Source: DATBSK01 sp964501785
GTDB lineage: Bacteria > Actinomycetota > Acidimicrobiia > IMCC26256 > PALSA-555
DNA: 64,000 nucleotides
Assembly: GCA_964501785.1 (NCBI GenBank)
Contig: CAZCUD010000004.1
Span: forward strand, 186,001-250,000
Direction of reading: 5' to 3'
Under the pieces are notes generated by a model. It had not been told where the DNA came from and searched no databases. It saw only the letters and a program-made list of their open reading frames with translations. The position numbers and the translations under genes were made by a program. This document shows, piece after piece, positions 40,601 through 49,101 of the stretch (the stretch's first letter is position 1; each line of letters begins with the position of its first letter).

Positions 40601-40699
40601 GTGCGGGGACTCGGGGCCGCACACATATGCCACGGCCGCCGCAGCTGCGCCAGCCAAGGACCCCGCCGGCGCGGACAACGGCGTGACGGACACCTTCAC
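37652..40699 (-). CDS. MobF-family relaxase/helicase (TraA-like)
   Basis: A 1015-residue protein from the GTG at 40699. The TrwC/MobF relaxase domain holds a catalytic Tyr pair (41-42), the three-histidine metal site His266, His277 and His279 (FTHATSRNLDPQLHVH) and 'AYDVTFSAPKSVSVLWA' (199-215). The RecD2-type helicase domain has Walker A GPAGSGKT (573-580), Walker B VVDEAS (about 645-650) and a late 'TYALTSHAAQGATFE' UvrD-like motif. It nicks oriT, stays attached to the strand and unwinds it. It is convergent with the primase and divergent from the sigma-like gene; the 236-bp divergent gap is the likely oriT. Confidence 0.92.
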   Translation of the reverse strand: MKVSVTPLSAPAGSLAGAAAAAVAYVCGPESPHAPTGAGTYYADSSVEGPGRWLGNGAARFALEGAVDSTQLESLLRGEHPSRGGTLLGPRGSHGRARHLAASLDQEESAGLNVEGPDLTFAEAASWFGVDARYLRRVAGRTRAVLARSGGTIESLRALEADGRAFLIADQGADGLWRVARNELARFAAARQAARVVTAYDVTFSAPKSVSVLWARADAAERAEIVAAVDAATAVGVEFLERHACYYGRGETRQRGRGFTAAAFTHATSRNLDPQLHVHTLVANLTETFTGEYRALDGSGLYAYAKTAGYLAAAALRHELTTRLGVGWRAVRSGIAEVVGVPTGALRAMSTRSAEIEARAQALEIASAAGRTAVALRTRAPKPPAADLAQLHSDWRSRLDGLGFDAPAFRACLGSATCEPPGEHEIGALVGRLARHDGLTRHSPTFDRRDVIQHVVDWSGPRLAPAAVEELADRILASEFVVPLTTTVPLQLRRTSGQRAGAVTIARYTTVGMIGAECAAVNTFRQGLHSSVAVVDQATLHDAIRNAAEFSEEQRAAVRALCRSGHRVQCLVGPAGSGKTTTLRHAAAAWTRGGFEVMGLAVQGSAAERLAATTGIASETVASFLARAERDELPPAGLAPTRVLVVDEASALGTFDLARLTRAAVELDAKVVLVGDPAQHSAVTAGGAFAALVRHFPSTAAHLSEVHRQRDSATIASALSELRERDTDAALHRLYANGRIFDARGRDEAAEALVAHWYDDRRAAQADSTRAPSCMVVDDHATRRLLNRMARARLRAAGELSGPTLEVGGQAFQAGDEVMCCAPAPELHPRGRPDLGLRNGTEGRVSAVCPTAGPSGPAGLWVECEGRGTIFVPAEALAVELRPGVTGVLTHTYALTSHAAQGATFETARALTTDATSPAALYVAASRARSEVRLYTTRLDRRDPETEPLTIASRDTRTGLQAMVAALRTRGDERMAIEQDPGLLARFEDPALDAFRAGRAGALGVAAGVDAGVEL

Positions 40700-40935
40700 G
40701 ACTGATCCCCGCCACTGGTCCGCGCGGATCTCGCTCCAGCGCGCGGACCTGACTCGACCGCGGCTGGCGCGAGCGCGCGGAGTCCCACGTCGCACGCCGA
40801 CGATCGGCCCGCAACGACCCGAGTCCCTCCGGGAACAGACCTCGACGAGGGGACCCGGATCGGGACGTCGCACGGGTACCCGGCGCGGACTGCCGCCCGC
40901 GATGGTGCTGCCCCCACGAACCGAGGAGGCCACCC
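40700..40935. other. Candidate oriT/promoter region between relaxase and sigma-like genes
   Basis: This is the only sizeable gene-free stretch beside the relaxase. It contains an inverted repeat GGTCCGCGC (40717-40725) / GCGCGGACC (40741-40749) with a 15-base spacer, the type of hairpin MobF relaxases recognise beside nic. A ribosome site (GAGGAGG, about 40922-40928) ends the region. The nic site cannot be placed by eye. Confidence 0.4.
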
Positions 40936-41625
40936 ATGTGCTTCGAGCTCTTCCGCGCGCTCGACGAGGAATGGAACGATCTCGTCCGGAGTGCTCGCGC
41001 TCGCACCAGGCTCGACCACTGGCGCGACGACCCCACGCTGCGCCCGTTCGAGGACTTGTCCGCCATCGTCCACGCGCTGCGCAACGGGGGATCGGACCCC
41101 GCCGCCGCGAACCAGATCCTCGCTGCGCTCGCCATCCGAGCAGCTGACGACGACCTCGCCGCGCGCACGATGCTCCAAGCCCTCATCCCTGGGCTCGTCA
41201 ACGTCGCCAAGCGCCTCGCCAGCCCCAACCTGTGCGAGGACCTCGAAGCGCAAGTGCTGACCGAAGCCGTAGACCGCATCCGCAACTACCCACTCGATCG
41301 TCGGCCCCGCGCCATCGCCGCCAACATCACCTGGGATGTCTTCGGTCGCATCGCCCGCCGAGGCCGCGCCACCGAGATCGCCGTCGCCGAACTGACCGGC
41401 GAAGCCGAAGTACCCATCGACCCCAGCGACGAAGTCCACGGGCTGCTCACCGAAGCACTCGAGACCGGCAAGCTCCGCCAAGCCGACGCACAGCTCCTCG
41501 CCGCGATCTCCATCGGCCACGACACCATCGCGACGCGAGCCCGGACCGAAGGCACCACCTACAAGGCCATGAACGAACGCTGGCGCCGTGCGCGCAACCG
41601 CTTCCGCGACGCACTCGCCGCCTGA
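40936..41625 (+). CDS. Sigma-70-like (region 2/4) protein of the conjugative element
   Basis: A 229-residue protein with a strong ribosome site (GAGGAGG). The centre ('MLQALIPGLVNVAKRLASPNLCEDLEAQVLTEAVDRIRNYP') resembles sigma region 2, where chains of helices bind core polymerase. The last 50 residues ('ADAQLLAAISIGHDTIATRARTEGTTYKAMNERWRRARNRFRDAL') look like a region-4 helix-turn-helix. It is smaller and more diverged than chromosomal sigma factors. It lies between relaxase and coupling protein and may direct transcription of transfer genes; that is inference. Confidence 0.6.
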   Translation: MCFELFRALDEEWNDLVRSARARTRLDHWRDDPTLRPFEDLSAIVHALRNGGSDPAAANQILAALAIRAADDDLAARTMLQALIPGLVNVAKRLASPNLCEDLEAQVLTEAVDRIRNYPLDRRPRAIAANITWDVFGRIARRGRATEIAVAELTGEAEVPIDPSDEVHGLLTEALETGKLRQADAQLLAAISIGHDTIATRARTEGTTYKAMNERWRRARNRFRDALAA

Positions 41626-41696
41626 CTGCTCCACAAACCACCAAAGCAGTCATCCATCGCCAAGACCCACACCACTCAGAAGCCGGAGGCCCGCCC

Positions 41697-43436
41697 ATGC
41701 GTCAGCCCGAGCGCACCGTGCTGGTGGCCACTGCGACGATGGCCGTCGTCGTCGCCCTGCACTGGATCGCCGTGCAGATCGGCGCCCTCGCACACACCGG
41801 AGACCGCATGCGCGCCGATCTCGCGACCACGGTCGGGGCTACCGCTCGCCTGGTCACGCACATGGCGGACCCCGCCCACGCGTGGCCCGCGAACCTGGCG
41901 GCGCGCCTTCCCGGCCCCGCGGGCTACTGGGGGAGCGTCGCCGCTGTCTTCATCGCAGCAGCACTCGCATCAGCCGTTGCCAGTCGCCGGCTCCACGCGC
42001 TAGCACGGGTCACCGAACGACGCACGAGGCTTGGCGTCGACACTTCGGCGCGGCTGGCAACAGCACGAGACATGCGGCCGCTCATCGTTCGTCGCCCAAT
42101 CCCCGGCCGCTTCATCCTCGGCCGAGTCGGACGACACCTGATCGCGACTGAGAGCCCCGCGCCTAGACGACGGCGGATGCGTCGTGGAAGTGGAGTGGGG
42201 GACCGGACCAGTGTCGCGATCATCGGCCCCACCCGCTGCGGGAAGACTGCCGCTGCGATCTCCGGCATCCTCGACTGGTCCGGCCCCGCCGTTCTCAGCT
42301 CGGTCAAGTCCGACCTGATGGCCGCCACCATTGGTTGGCGCCGAACCCTCGGCGAGGTCCGCGTCTTTGATCCCACCTGCTCGACGAACGAACCCTCGTG
42401 TGGCTGGTCACCCTTGCGCGCGGCAGGGACCATCTCCGGCGCCCAGAAGGCCGCGCGCGGACTCGTCGACGCAGGTCCCCGCGCCGGCGCGGACAACCTC
42501 GACTTCTGGCTCCGACTCGCCGAACAGACCCTCTGGCCCCACCTCTACCTCGCCGCCCACCACCGCCGCACGATGGGCCACGTCACGCGCTGGATCACTA
42601 CCCAAGAATCACCCGAGGACCCGAGCACCGAACTCGCCACGCTCGCGATCAAAGGCCTCGACGACCCTGATCCCGCGATCGCGCGCGACACGCGCCTGGC
42701 CCGCGACGGCCTGCTCGGGCTCTGGAACCTGGATCGACGCACGCGGTCCAGCGCGTATGCGACCGCCCAGACCCTGATCGGCCCCTGGAACGACCCCGAC
42801 GTCGCTCGCACGAGCCTGACCCACGACGTCGACCTCGAATGGCTTCTCAACGGGGACAACACCCTCTACCTCTGCGGTCCACTCCACGAACAAGCCCGCC
42901 TCGCACCCGTCTTCGGTGGTCTCCTCGGCGACCTCATCCATCAGGTCTACGAGCACGTCACCCAGACCGACCGCGCCATCACGCCGACCCTGTTCGTTCT
43001 CGACGAGGCCGCCAACACCCCGACCCGCTGGCTCCCCGAGACCGCGAGCACCTGTGCCGGGCTCGGCGTGCTCCTGGTCACGATCTGGCAAGCAAAAGCC
43101 CAGCTCGACGCCGCCTACGGTCGACGCGCCGATACCGTTCTCACCAATCACGGCACCAAGGTGATCTTCTCGGGAACGTCAGACCTCGCGACACTCGACT
43201 ACGCCAGCCGACTCCTCAGCGACGAAGACACCCGACACAGCTCAACCACCATCGACGAATCCACCGGGCACCGCAGCCGCGCCGAGTCTCGCCAGCGACT
43301 CCCACTGCTCCCCAGCCACGTCCTGCGCCAGACCCGACCGGGAACAGCGCTGCTCATCCACGGCGATCTCCCGCCCGCGCACCTCAAGTCCAGGCCCTAC
43401 TACCGCGAACCATCACTTCGCGCCCGAGTCTCCTGA
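41697..43436 (+). CDS. VirD4/TraG-type coupling protein
   Basis: A 579-residue protein (CCGGAGG 8 bases upstream). Two membrane helices (about 9-30 and 79-97) precede a soluble ATPase domain with Walker A GPTRCGKT (177-184), 'AVLSSVKSDLM', 'VRVFDPTC', Walker B in 'LFVLDEAANTP' and the late 'TNHGTKVIFSGTSD', all typical of TraG/TraD/VirD4 proteins. It should form the hexameric pump linking the relaxase-DNA complex to the secretion channel. A perfect hairpin 65 bases downstream marks the end of the transfer genes. Confidence 0.92.
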   Translation: MRQPERTVLVATATMAVVVALHWIAVQIGALAHTGDRMRADLATTVGATARLVTHMADPAHAWPANLAARLPGPAGYWGSVAAVFIAAALASAVASRRLHALARVTERRTRLGVDTSARLATARDMRPLIVRRPIPGRFILGRVGRHLIATESPAPRRRRMRRGSGVGDRTSVAIIGPTRCGKTAAAISGILDWSGPAVLSSVKSDLMAATIGWRRTLGEVRVFDPTCSTNEPSCGWSPLRAAGTISGAQKAARGLVDAGPRAGADNLDFWLRLAEQTLWPHLYLAAHHRRTMGHVTRWITTQESPEDPSTELATLAIKGLDDPDPAIARDTRLARDGLLGLWNLDRRTRSSAYATAQTLIGPWNDPDVARTSLTHDVDLEWLLNGDNTLYLCGPLHEQARLAPVFGGLLGDLIHQVYEHVTQTDRAITPTLFVLDEAANTPTRWLPETASTCAGLGVLLVTIWQAKAQLDAAYGRRADTVLTNHGTKVIFSGTSDLATLDYASRLLSDEDTRHSSTTIDESTGHRSRAESRQRLPLLPSHVLRQTRPGTALLIHGDLPPAHLKSRPYYREPSLRARVS

Positions 43437-43917
43437 CCATCAAGCATGCCCCGCACCATCCCCCTGATCCGCGCGGACCTGCACGCCAGGTCCCACGCGA
43501 GCACGTCCCGCCCGAAGGGCGGGACGTGCAACGGTGTATGTCATCGGCGGTTGGCCGGAGGTGGACGTGGAGTTCCGGATCGGATCGTCGGAAGACGGCT
43601 TGATGAGTGTCGGCATCGTCGTGCTCGTTGGGCATCGGGGCTCCTCCGGCGGATCTGGAGGCGGCTCGCTGCCCTGAGGTCTCGATTCGGGTCCTGCCCC
43701 CGCCGTGACTCGAAGAGCTGTGTCACCCCCGGGAGCAGATGAGGAATCAGCTCCTCCTGGCGCCCGTACGATCCTGGATCGACTGTCGGATGCACCGGCG
43801 AGTGGCAGGACCCTTGCATCCCGGGCGACAGAGACACCCCCGTGAGATCATGTCGTATGCCCGGATCGCGCCAGGCTCCCCGATCGAGCCCCGAACACTC
43901 AGCAGGAACAGTTCACG
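43437..43917. other. Gene-free junction between transfer genes and cargo
   Basis: About 480 bases without a supported gene. It holds the hairpin at 43501-43529 and, to its right, the presumed promoter of the ietAS pair. Short readable stretches exist on both strands (for example a 47-residue GTG frame from 43535), but none has a good ribosome site. Base composition drops in GC just to the right of here. Confidence 0.5.
43501..43529. terminator. Perfect hairpin after the coupling-protein gene
   Basis: A 13-bp stem (GCACGTCCCGCCC and its complement) with a 3-base loop, unusually tight, lies 65 bases after the VirD4-type stop. No T-run follows. Confidence 0.7.
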
Positions 43918-44901
43918 ATGGCAACAGCTGACCAGGTGAAGGCGCTGGTCCGCAGCCATGCGGAAGGGGACGATGGGCACTTCTACGCGGTCGCGATGCA
44001 GGTTGCCGCGCGCGCGGCCAAGGCTGGGCAAGCGAAGTTCGCGCAGGATCTCAAGGAGCTTGTCGACGCGGCAAAGGCTGCGTCGGAACAGAGCGGTCGC
44101 AAGCTCCGCCCGGTTCCGGTTACACAACCGCGAGGCGACCTCGCGGGCCTGCTTGCCGTCTCGTACCCAGACGAACGATTGACGGATCTTGTTGTCGAAG
44201 ACAAGGTGCGGACGGCGCTTGAGCGTGTGCTCTCCGAGCAGCGGCAACAGGATCGCCTCATGGAGTACGGGTTCGAGCCCGTACGATCGCTGCTCTTCAT
44301 CGGGCCACCCGGGACGGGCAAGACGATGTCGGCAAGTGTCGTCGCCGGTGAACTTCGCCTCCCGCTGTTCCTTATCCGTCTGGAGTCGCTCATCACCAAG
44401 TTCATGGGTGAAACCTCGGCGAAGCTGCGGCTGATCTTTGATGCTGCCGAGCAGACCAGGGGCGTCTACTTCTTCGACGAAGTTGACGCGCTTGGCGGCG
44501 ACCGATCGAGCCCGAACGACGTCGGGGAAATCCGACGCGTCTTGAACTCGTTCTTGCAGTTCTTGGAGCAGCACCGCTCGTCGAGCATCCTCACGGCCGC
44601 CACCAACCATCCGCAGTTGCTGGATCGCGCGATCTTCCGGCGCTTCGGTCTCGTTATCGAGTACTCGCTACCGACGCCCGAGCAAGCCCGCGCCGTTGTC
44701 CGGAATCGTCTCGCGCCGCTCAGTATTCGCGGGCTGAGCTGGAAGCGAGTGGATGAGGCAACGGGGGGGCTGAGTCATTCCGAACTGACCATCGCGTGCG
44801 AACAGGCGGCAAAGCAGGCGATCCTCGCTAAGGCGTCGAGAGTTACAACTGACATGCTCGTCGCCGCCATGGATGAGCGGCGCCGCTCCAGCGTCGTCTG
44901 A
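43918..44901 (+). CDS. ietA: AAA ATPase, IetA-like (ietAS defence/stability pair)
   Basis: A 327-residue AAA+ ATPase. After ~85 helical residues come Walker A GPPGTGKT (129-136), Walker B FFDE (185-188), sensor 'ILTAATNHPQLLDRAIFRRF' with the arginine finger, and a C-terminal lid. It begins 8 bases before a subtilase gene. An AAA ATPase immediately followed by a subtilisin-like protease is the ietAS arrangement, first described as a stability/incompatibility locus on an Agrobacterium Ti plasmid and later reported as an anti-phage system. In the original work the ATPase behaves as antidote to the protease. AGGAA precedes the start. Gene symbol by analogy. Confidence 0.82.
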   Translation: MATADQVKALVRSHAEGDDGHFYAVAMQVAARAAKAGQAKFAQDLKELVDAAKAASEQSGRKLRPVPVTQPRGDLAGLLAVSYPDERLTDLVVEDKVRTALERVLSEQRQQDRLMEYGFEPVRSLLFIGPPGTGKTMSASVVAGELRLPLFLIRLESLITKFMGETSAKLRLIFDAAEQTRGVYFFDEVDALGGDRSSPNDVGEIRRVLNSFLQFLEQHRSSSILTAATNHPQLLDRAIFRRFGLVIEYSLPTPEQARAVVRNRLAPLSIRGLSWKRVDEATGGLSHSELTIACEQAAKQAILAKASRVTTDMLVAAMDERRRSSVV

Positions 44902-44909
44902 TACCAACT

Positions 44910-47432
44910 GTGGCGCCGCGCGACCGCTCCCATATCCTCGTTCGCCGCCCGGCGGCCGTCGAGGACTACACCTCATACGCAGCCGGTCGCGGAAACCCGC
45001 GGCCGCCGTCTCCCATCCGTGCTGAGCACGCTCGTCGGTTGACGGAGGAGGCACGTCGAGCGGAGTTGCAAGCGCAGGCCCAGCGTGCGGCAACCACCGC
45101 AGAGCTTGGTGTCGCGGCTGCGACGGAGGGAATGCTGCTCACCTTCGAGAGCTGGCCTGGGTTCGAGCTGGAGCTGAAGTCGCTGGATCCGCAGCGCAGC
45201 GGAGCGCCGGAACTGCTCGCCGTTCACGAACGTGGGACCGAGGACGATCGGGTCCAGTTCGCCACCGTGCACGTGCCCAGCGGACGACTCGGCTACTTCC
45301 TGGGCCGCCTCGACCAGTACGCAACGCAGGACACTCCGACCGGGAAGCCGAAGAACGCGAACATGGTCGAGCGCATCGCGGCCCTACGGCTAGCGACCAT
45401 TCGCGAACTCTGGACCGAAGAGAGCGAAGCGTTCCCGGAGCCCCACGACGTGATTTGGTGGGAGGTGTGGCTACGACGAAGTGACGGCAACGAGGTGCAA
45501 CGGCTCGAAGCCTTCGCTGAGGAATCGGAGATCATCGTTGGCGAGCGGCGTTTGGTCTTCGACACCCGTGTGATCGTGCTCGCGCGGGCGACCGCCACGG
45601 CGTTGGCGTCGGCGCTGAACGTCATCGACGACTTCGCTGAGTTGCGCTCGGCACATGTGAACGCAGCCTTCTTCACCGGCCTCGCGCCGGCGGAGCAGGC
45701 GCAGTGGATCGCTGAGCTCGTCAACCGCACGGAGCCGGCCTCCGAGGACGCGCCGGCAGCCTGCATTCTCGACACCGGCGTGAATCGTGGACATCCCCTT
45801 TTGGAGCACTCCCTCGCCGCCGACGACATGCACACTTGCAACGCGGAATGGGGATCCGCGGACCACCACGGGCACGGGACCGAGATGGCCGGGGTCAGCT
45901 TGTATGGCGACCTGCGCGCGGCGCTCGAAGGCACACAGACCGTCCGGCTTCGCCACTGCTTGGAGTCGGTGAAGGTCCGGCCGCCTGCAAACGACACAGA
46001 TCCCGAGTTGTATGGCGCCGTGACTGCAGAAGGAGTAGCGCGCACGGAGATCCAAGCTCCGTCACGGCGTCGTGCGTTCTCTATGGCGGTAACCGCCGCG
46101 CCCGATCGTACGCCGGGCACGCCCACGTCGTGGTCGGCCGCAATCGATGCACTCGCAGCCGGCCGCGCGTTCGACACCGTGAACGGAGAGCTCAAGTACA
46201 TCGACTCGGCGAGCGCCGACTCGCATCGGTTGTTCATCATCTCCGCAGGCAACGTGCAAGACCTGACGGACACCACTACTACCTACTTGGATCGATGCGA
46301 CGCGACGCCGGTCGAGGATCCGGCACAGGCGTGGAACGCACTTACGGTCGGCGCGCACACGGATCTGGTCGACGTTGGCGCGACGGGCACGACGCACGAA
46401 GGATGGACGCCCGTCGCCGAGCCCGGCGATCTGTCGCCGTTCAGCCGGACGGGCGTTGGCTTCCAGCGCCAGTGGCCGATCAAGCCTGATGTCGTCCTCG
46501 AAGGCGGCAATGCGGCGATCTCTCCGAGTGGCTCGGAGACGGACTGGCCCGAGTCGATGCAGGTTCTCACGACCCGGTCGAGCCCGCTCGCGCTCACAAC
46601 CACCAACGCGACGAGTGCAGCCACCGCGCGTGCCGTTCATCTCGCGACGACAATCGCGGCCGAGTACCCGGCCTACTGGCCCGAGACGATTCGCGGGTTG
46701 CTTGTGCACTCGGCTGAGTGGACGCCGCGGATGCGCGATCAGATTGCCGCGGCCGGTACTAGCCGTCGACAAAGAGGCGCCTTCATCCGCCGGTACGGCT
46801 TCGGCGTCCCAACGGCCGAGCGCGCCCTGAGGAGCGCGACGGATGCGCTCACCCTTATCGTCCAAGACGCTATCCATCCGTTTCGGCGCGGCTCGCTGCG
46901 TGAGATGCATCTGCACGACCTCCCTTGGCCGCGCAACGAACTCGCAGACCTAGGCGAAGTGCCGGTGCGGCTGCGGGTAACGCTGTCGTACTTCATCGAG
47001 CCGAGTCCGACGCGCCGTGGTTTTCGCGCGCGCTATCGCTACGCGTCGCACCAGCTCCGGTTCGATCTGCGTGAACCGGACGAGACCAACGACGAATTTC
47101 GCAAGCGCATCAACCGCAAGGCTCTCGCCGAGGAAGAGGAGCGCCCGGCCCGCAGCGGACAACCCGACGGATGGTTCGTGGGCGCGGAGACGCGAAACCG
47201 AGGCTCGCTTCACGCCGATATCTGGGATGGCACCGCTGCCGACCTGGCGGCGCGCGGAATGGTCGCCATCTACCCAGTGACCGGATGGTGGAAGGAACTT
47301 CCATCCCGCGACCAAAGCGACCTCGGCGCGCGCTACGCCGTGTTGATCTCGATCGAGACACCCGCAGAGGAGGTCGACATCTGGACACCGGTCGCAACCG
47401 AGGCCGGCATCCCGATCGAGATCGAGACGTAG
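44910..47432 (+). CDS. ietS: Subtilisin-like (S8) protease, IetS-like
   Basis: An 840-residue protein with no signal peptide, so intracellular. The S8 triad is intact: Asp288 (CILDTGVN), His322 (HHGHGTEMAG) and Ser569 (NATSAATARA, replacing the usual GTSMAxP). The N-terminal ~270 residues and C-terminal ~170 residues are not part of the protease and may sense a trigger or bind the ATPase. It follows the IetA-like ATPase by 8 bases. Together they probably form a toxin-antidote type module acting against phage or stabilising the element. Targets are unknown. Confidence 0.85.
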   Translation: MAPRDRSHILVRRPAAVEDYTSYAAGRGNPRPPSPIRAEHARRLTEEARRAELQAQAQRAATTAELGVAAATEGMLLTFESWPGFELELKSLDPQRSGAPELLAVHERGTEDDRVQFATVHVPSGRLGYFLGRLDQYATQDTPTGKPKNANMVERIAALRLATIRELWTEESEAFPEPHDVIWWEVWLRRSDGNEVQRLEAFAEESEIIVGERRLVFDTRVIVLARATATALASALNVIDDFAELRSAHVNAAFFTGLAPAEQAQWIAELVNRTEPASEDAPAACILDTGVNRGHPLLEHSLAADDMHTCNAEWGSADHHGHGTEMAGVSLYGDLRAALEGTQTVRLRHCLESVKVRPPANDTDPELYGAVTAEGVARTEIQAPSRRRAFSMAVTAAPDRTPGTPTSWSAAIDALAAGRAFDTVNGELKYIDSASADSHRLFIISAGNVQDLTDTTTTYLDRCDATPVEDPAQAWNALTVGAHTDLVDVGATGTTHEGWTPVAEPGDLSPFSRTGVGFQRQWPIKPDVVLEGGNAAISPSGSETDWPESMQVLTTRSSPLALTTTNATSAATARAVHLATTIAAEYPAYWPETIRGLLVHSAEWTPRMRDQIAAAGTSRRQRGAFIRRYGFGVPTAERALRSATDALTLIVQDAIHPFRRGSLREMHLHDLPWPRNELADLGEVPVRLRVTLSYFIEPSPTRRGFRARYRYASHQLRFDLREPDETNDEFRKRINRKALAEEEERPARSGQPDGWFVGAETRNRGSLHADIWDGTAADLAARGMVAIYPVTGWWKELPSRDQSDLGARYAVLISIETPAEEVDIWTPVATEAGIPIEIET

Positions 47433-47548
47433 CTCTCCACGAGGCAAGACTGAGTCTCTGATCGGTTCGGGTAGGTCGGCATTCAACATCCTTCCCGCGG
47501 CACCCGAAAGGCGCCATTCGGCTTCAGCAAGGGCAAGGATTCGCGGGT

Positions 47549-48508
47549 CTAGCGCCTGAGATGTCGATCAAGCGTCGCCAATACGAGCTCGCCAACGCTG
47601 CACGCCTCACGGACAACAAGTAGTGCCATTTGCGCACTGACTGCGGTTGGCAGGGCGCGCCCGTGCCCAGTGCCATCAGTACCACGGAGCTCGTTCGTCA
47701 TGCGCGCAATCGACCAAGACGACTGGAGGATCTCGCGCACCTGAGCGGCACCCGATGCCGAGTTGTCGACCTGTTGCGGGAGAAGCCCTAGACGATCGCG
47801 AGCATGAAACCAGAGTTCGTCGAATCCCATCGAAGGCGCGTAGGGAACCGCGAACTCCTCGAGCACATACTTGGCAGTCGACTCAAGCATCTCCTTGGCT
47901 GTGCCAAGTAGCAGGGCGGGGTCGTCGTTCGCTCGTCGCAGTCGCCGTAGCTGATCCTCGATCGCGGGTCGCCCTTCCACGGAGACAACCGCGCCAAGAC
48001 CCATTGGGCGGAGTTCACCGTCATCGGATAACTCCCAATCGATCCTCGCGAACGCCGCCTGGGTCGCCCGCACGCGCTCCTTCCGCGCGACTTCGTCGGC
48101 GCCACCCTGGTCGGGATGGAAGAACCCGAACGCTGTGTATTCGGATAGAAGCCCGTCGATGAGCTCCCGCGCGCGGTGCGGATCCCGAACCGCAGCGGAG
48201 ACAGTCAGCCGAACGCGATCCTCCTTGTTGGGTTGTAGATCTGCGCTGTTGGAGTTGTACGGCGCTGAGTTTCCATACCCCGTCCGAGTGAAGACGCGTG
48301 TGAGTACCGCGTGCCGGGGACCAACACCTCCGGCGACGAACGCACCCAGGGCCGCACCGACCTCATCCGAGACGGGATGCTGCGACAATCGAAACCTCTG
48401 GTAGATCGAACTACAGCTGTGTAACCCTAGGGCCTCGACTGCTTGGTCCGTAATCGAGTTGTTGATTGTGATCTGTGTGTTGGTGCGCGAACGCGCGAGG
48501 GCCGTCAT
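47549..48508 (-). CDS. Abortive-infection C-terminal (Abi_C) family protein
   Basis: A 319-residue protein from the ATG at 48508; another ATG at 48622 is in frame but the extra 38 residues look non-coding. The C-terminal third ('LGTAKEMLESTAKYVLEEFAVPY', 'LWFHARDRLGLLP', 'LRGTDGTGHGRAL') matches the PF14355 'abortive infection C-terminus' domain found in AbiJ-like phage-resistance proteins. The GTGHGR motif, with its conserved His and Arg, is the likely functional centre. The N-terminal two thirds are unassigned. It converges on ietS and is probably a single-gene defence system. Confidence 0.75.
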   Translation of the reverse strand: MTALARSRTNTQITINNSITDQAVEALGLHSCSSIYQRFRLSQHPVSDEVGAALGAFVAGGVGPRHAVLTRVFTRTGYGNSAPYNSNSADLQPNKEDRVRLTVSAAVRDPHRARELIDGLLSEYTAFGFFHPDQGGADEVARKERVRATQAAFARIDWELSDDGELRPMGLGAVVSVEGRPAIEDQLRRLRRANDDPALLLGTAKEMLESTAKYVLEEFAVPYAPSMGFDELWFHARDRLGLLPQQVDNSASGAAQVREILQSSWSIARMTNELRGTDGTGHGRALPTAVSAQMALLVVREACSVGELVLATLDRHLRR

Positions 48509-48675
48509 GACGCTGCACTCTTGCGCCTTCAACGAGCCTCCATGTTGGACGCCCGTTGGCGAGGAGCACGATGACGACCGTGGTCCGCATTTCGATGTAC
48601 CGCCGGTCCTCGGGCAATGCACTCGAGCAATGAAGCGCGAGTCGCCGGCTTTGCTGACTTCTCGAACGCAGTGAA

Positions 48676-48924
48676 TCAGGCGGCGAGCAAGCGCCGCTCT
48701 AGCCGCTCTGAGAACTCGATGAACCCGTCTGCTTGTTCGATCATGACTGCTGCGATCGAGAACCGTTCGCGCTCGTTTCCTGACTCGCTGAGTGCTTGAG
48801 CCGCGGCGTCAGCGCGCACAGCGGCTTCCTGGCGAGCTGCATGAGCAAGGTTCAACGGGTGCTCGTCGCAGCACTCGGCAGCGAATCGGATCACGACCTC
48901 GGGCAGGCCTTCCAGGCTGATCAA
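48676..48924 (-). CDS. Small hypothetical protein
   Basis: An 82-residue, highly helical, Ala/Glu-rich protein ('LNLAHAARQEAAVRADAAAQALSESGNERERFSIAAVMIEQ') with two Cys near position 18. Nothing recognised. It is given as likely coding from its amphipathic pattern and position upstream of and co-directional with the Abi_C gene, 168 bases away; no clear ribosome site. Confidence 0.45.
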   Translation of the reverse strand: MISLEGLPEVVIRFAAECCDEHPLNLAHAARQEAAVRADAAAQALSESGNERERFSIAAVMIEQADGFIEFSERLERRLLAA

Positions 48925-49101
48925 AGGATGGTCACCTCAGCACGCGTAACAGCGGTGAAATTACAGCAATGTCAGATGATGACGGATCGCCGGCGCCGCC
49001 GCCAGGGAACGGGTGTTCGCCGCGGCTGCTCAGGTGACGAACAAATGTTCGGCTAGTGTGTTGTCGAACACAAGTTCGAGCGAGCGAAGGAGGCAATCAT
49101 C

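Noticed and set aside
43535..43678. Short GTG frame on the plus strand and an opposite-strand short frame after the coupling protein
   Set aside because: Both look somewhat protein-like but have no convincing ribosome site and begin beside or inside a hairpin; evidence insufficient to call a gene.
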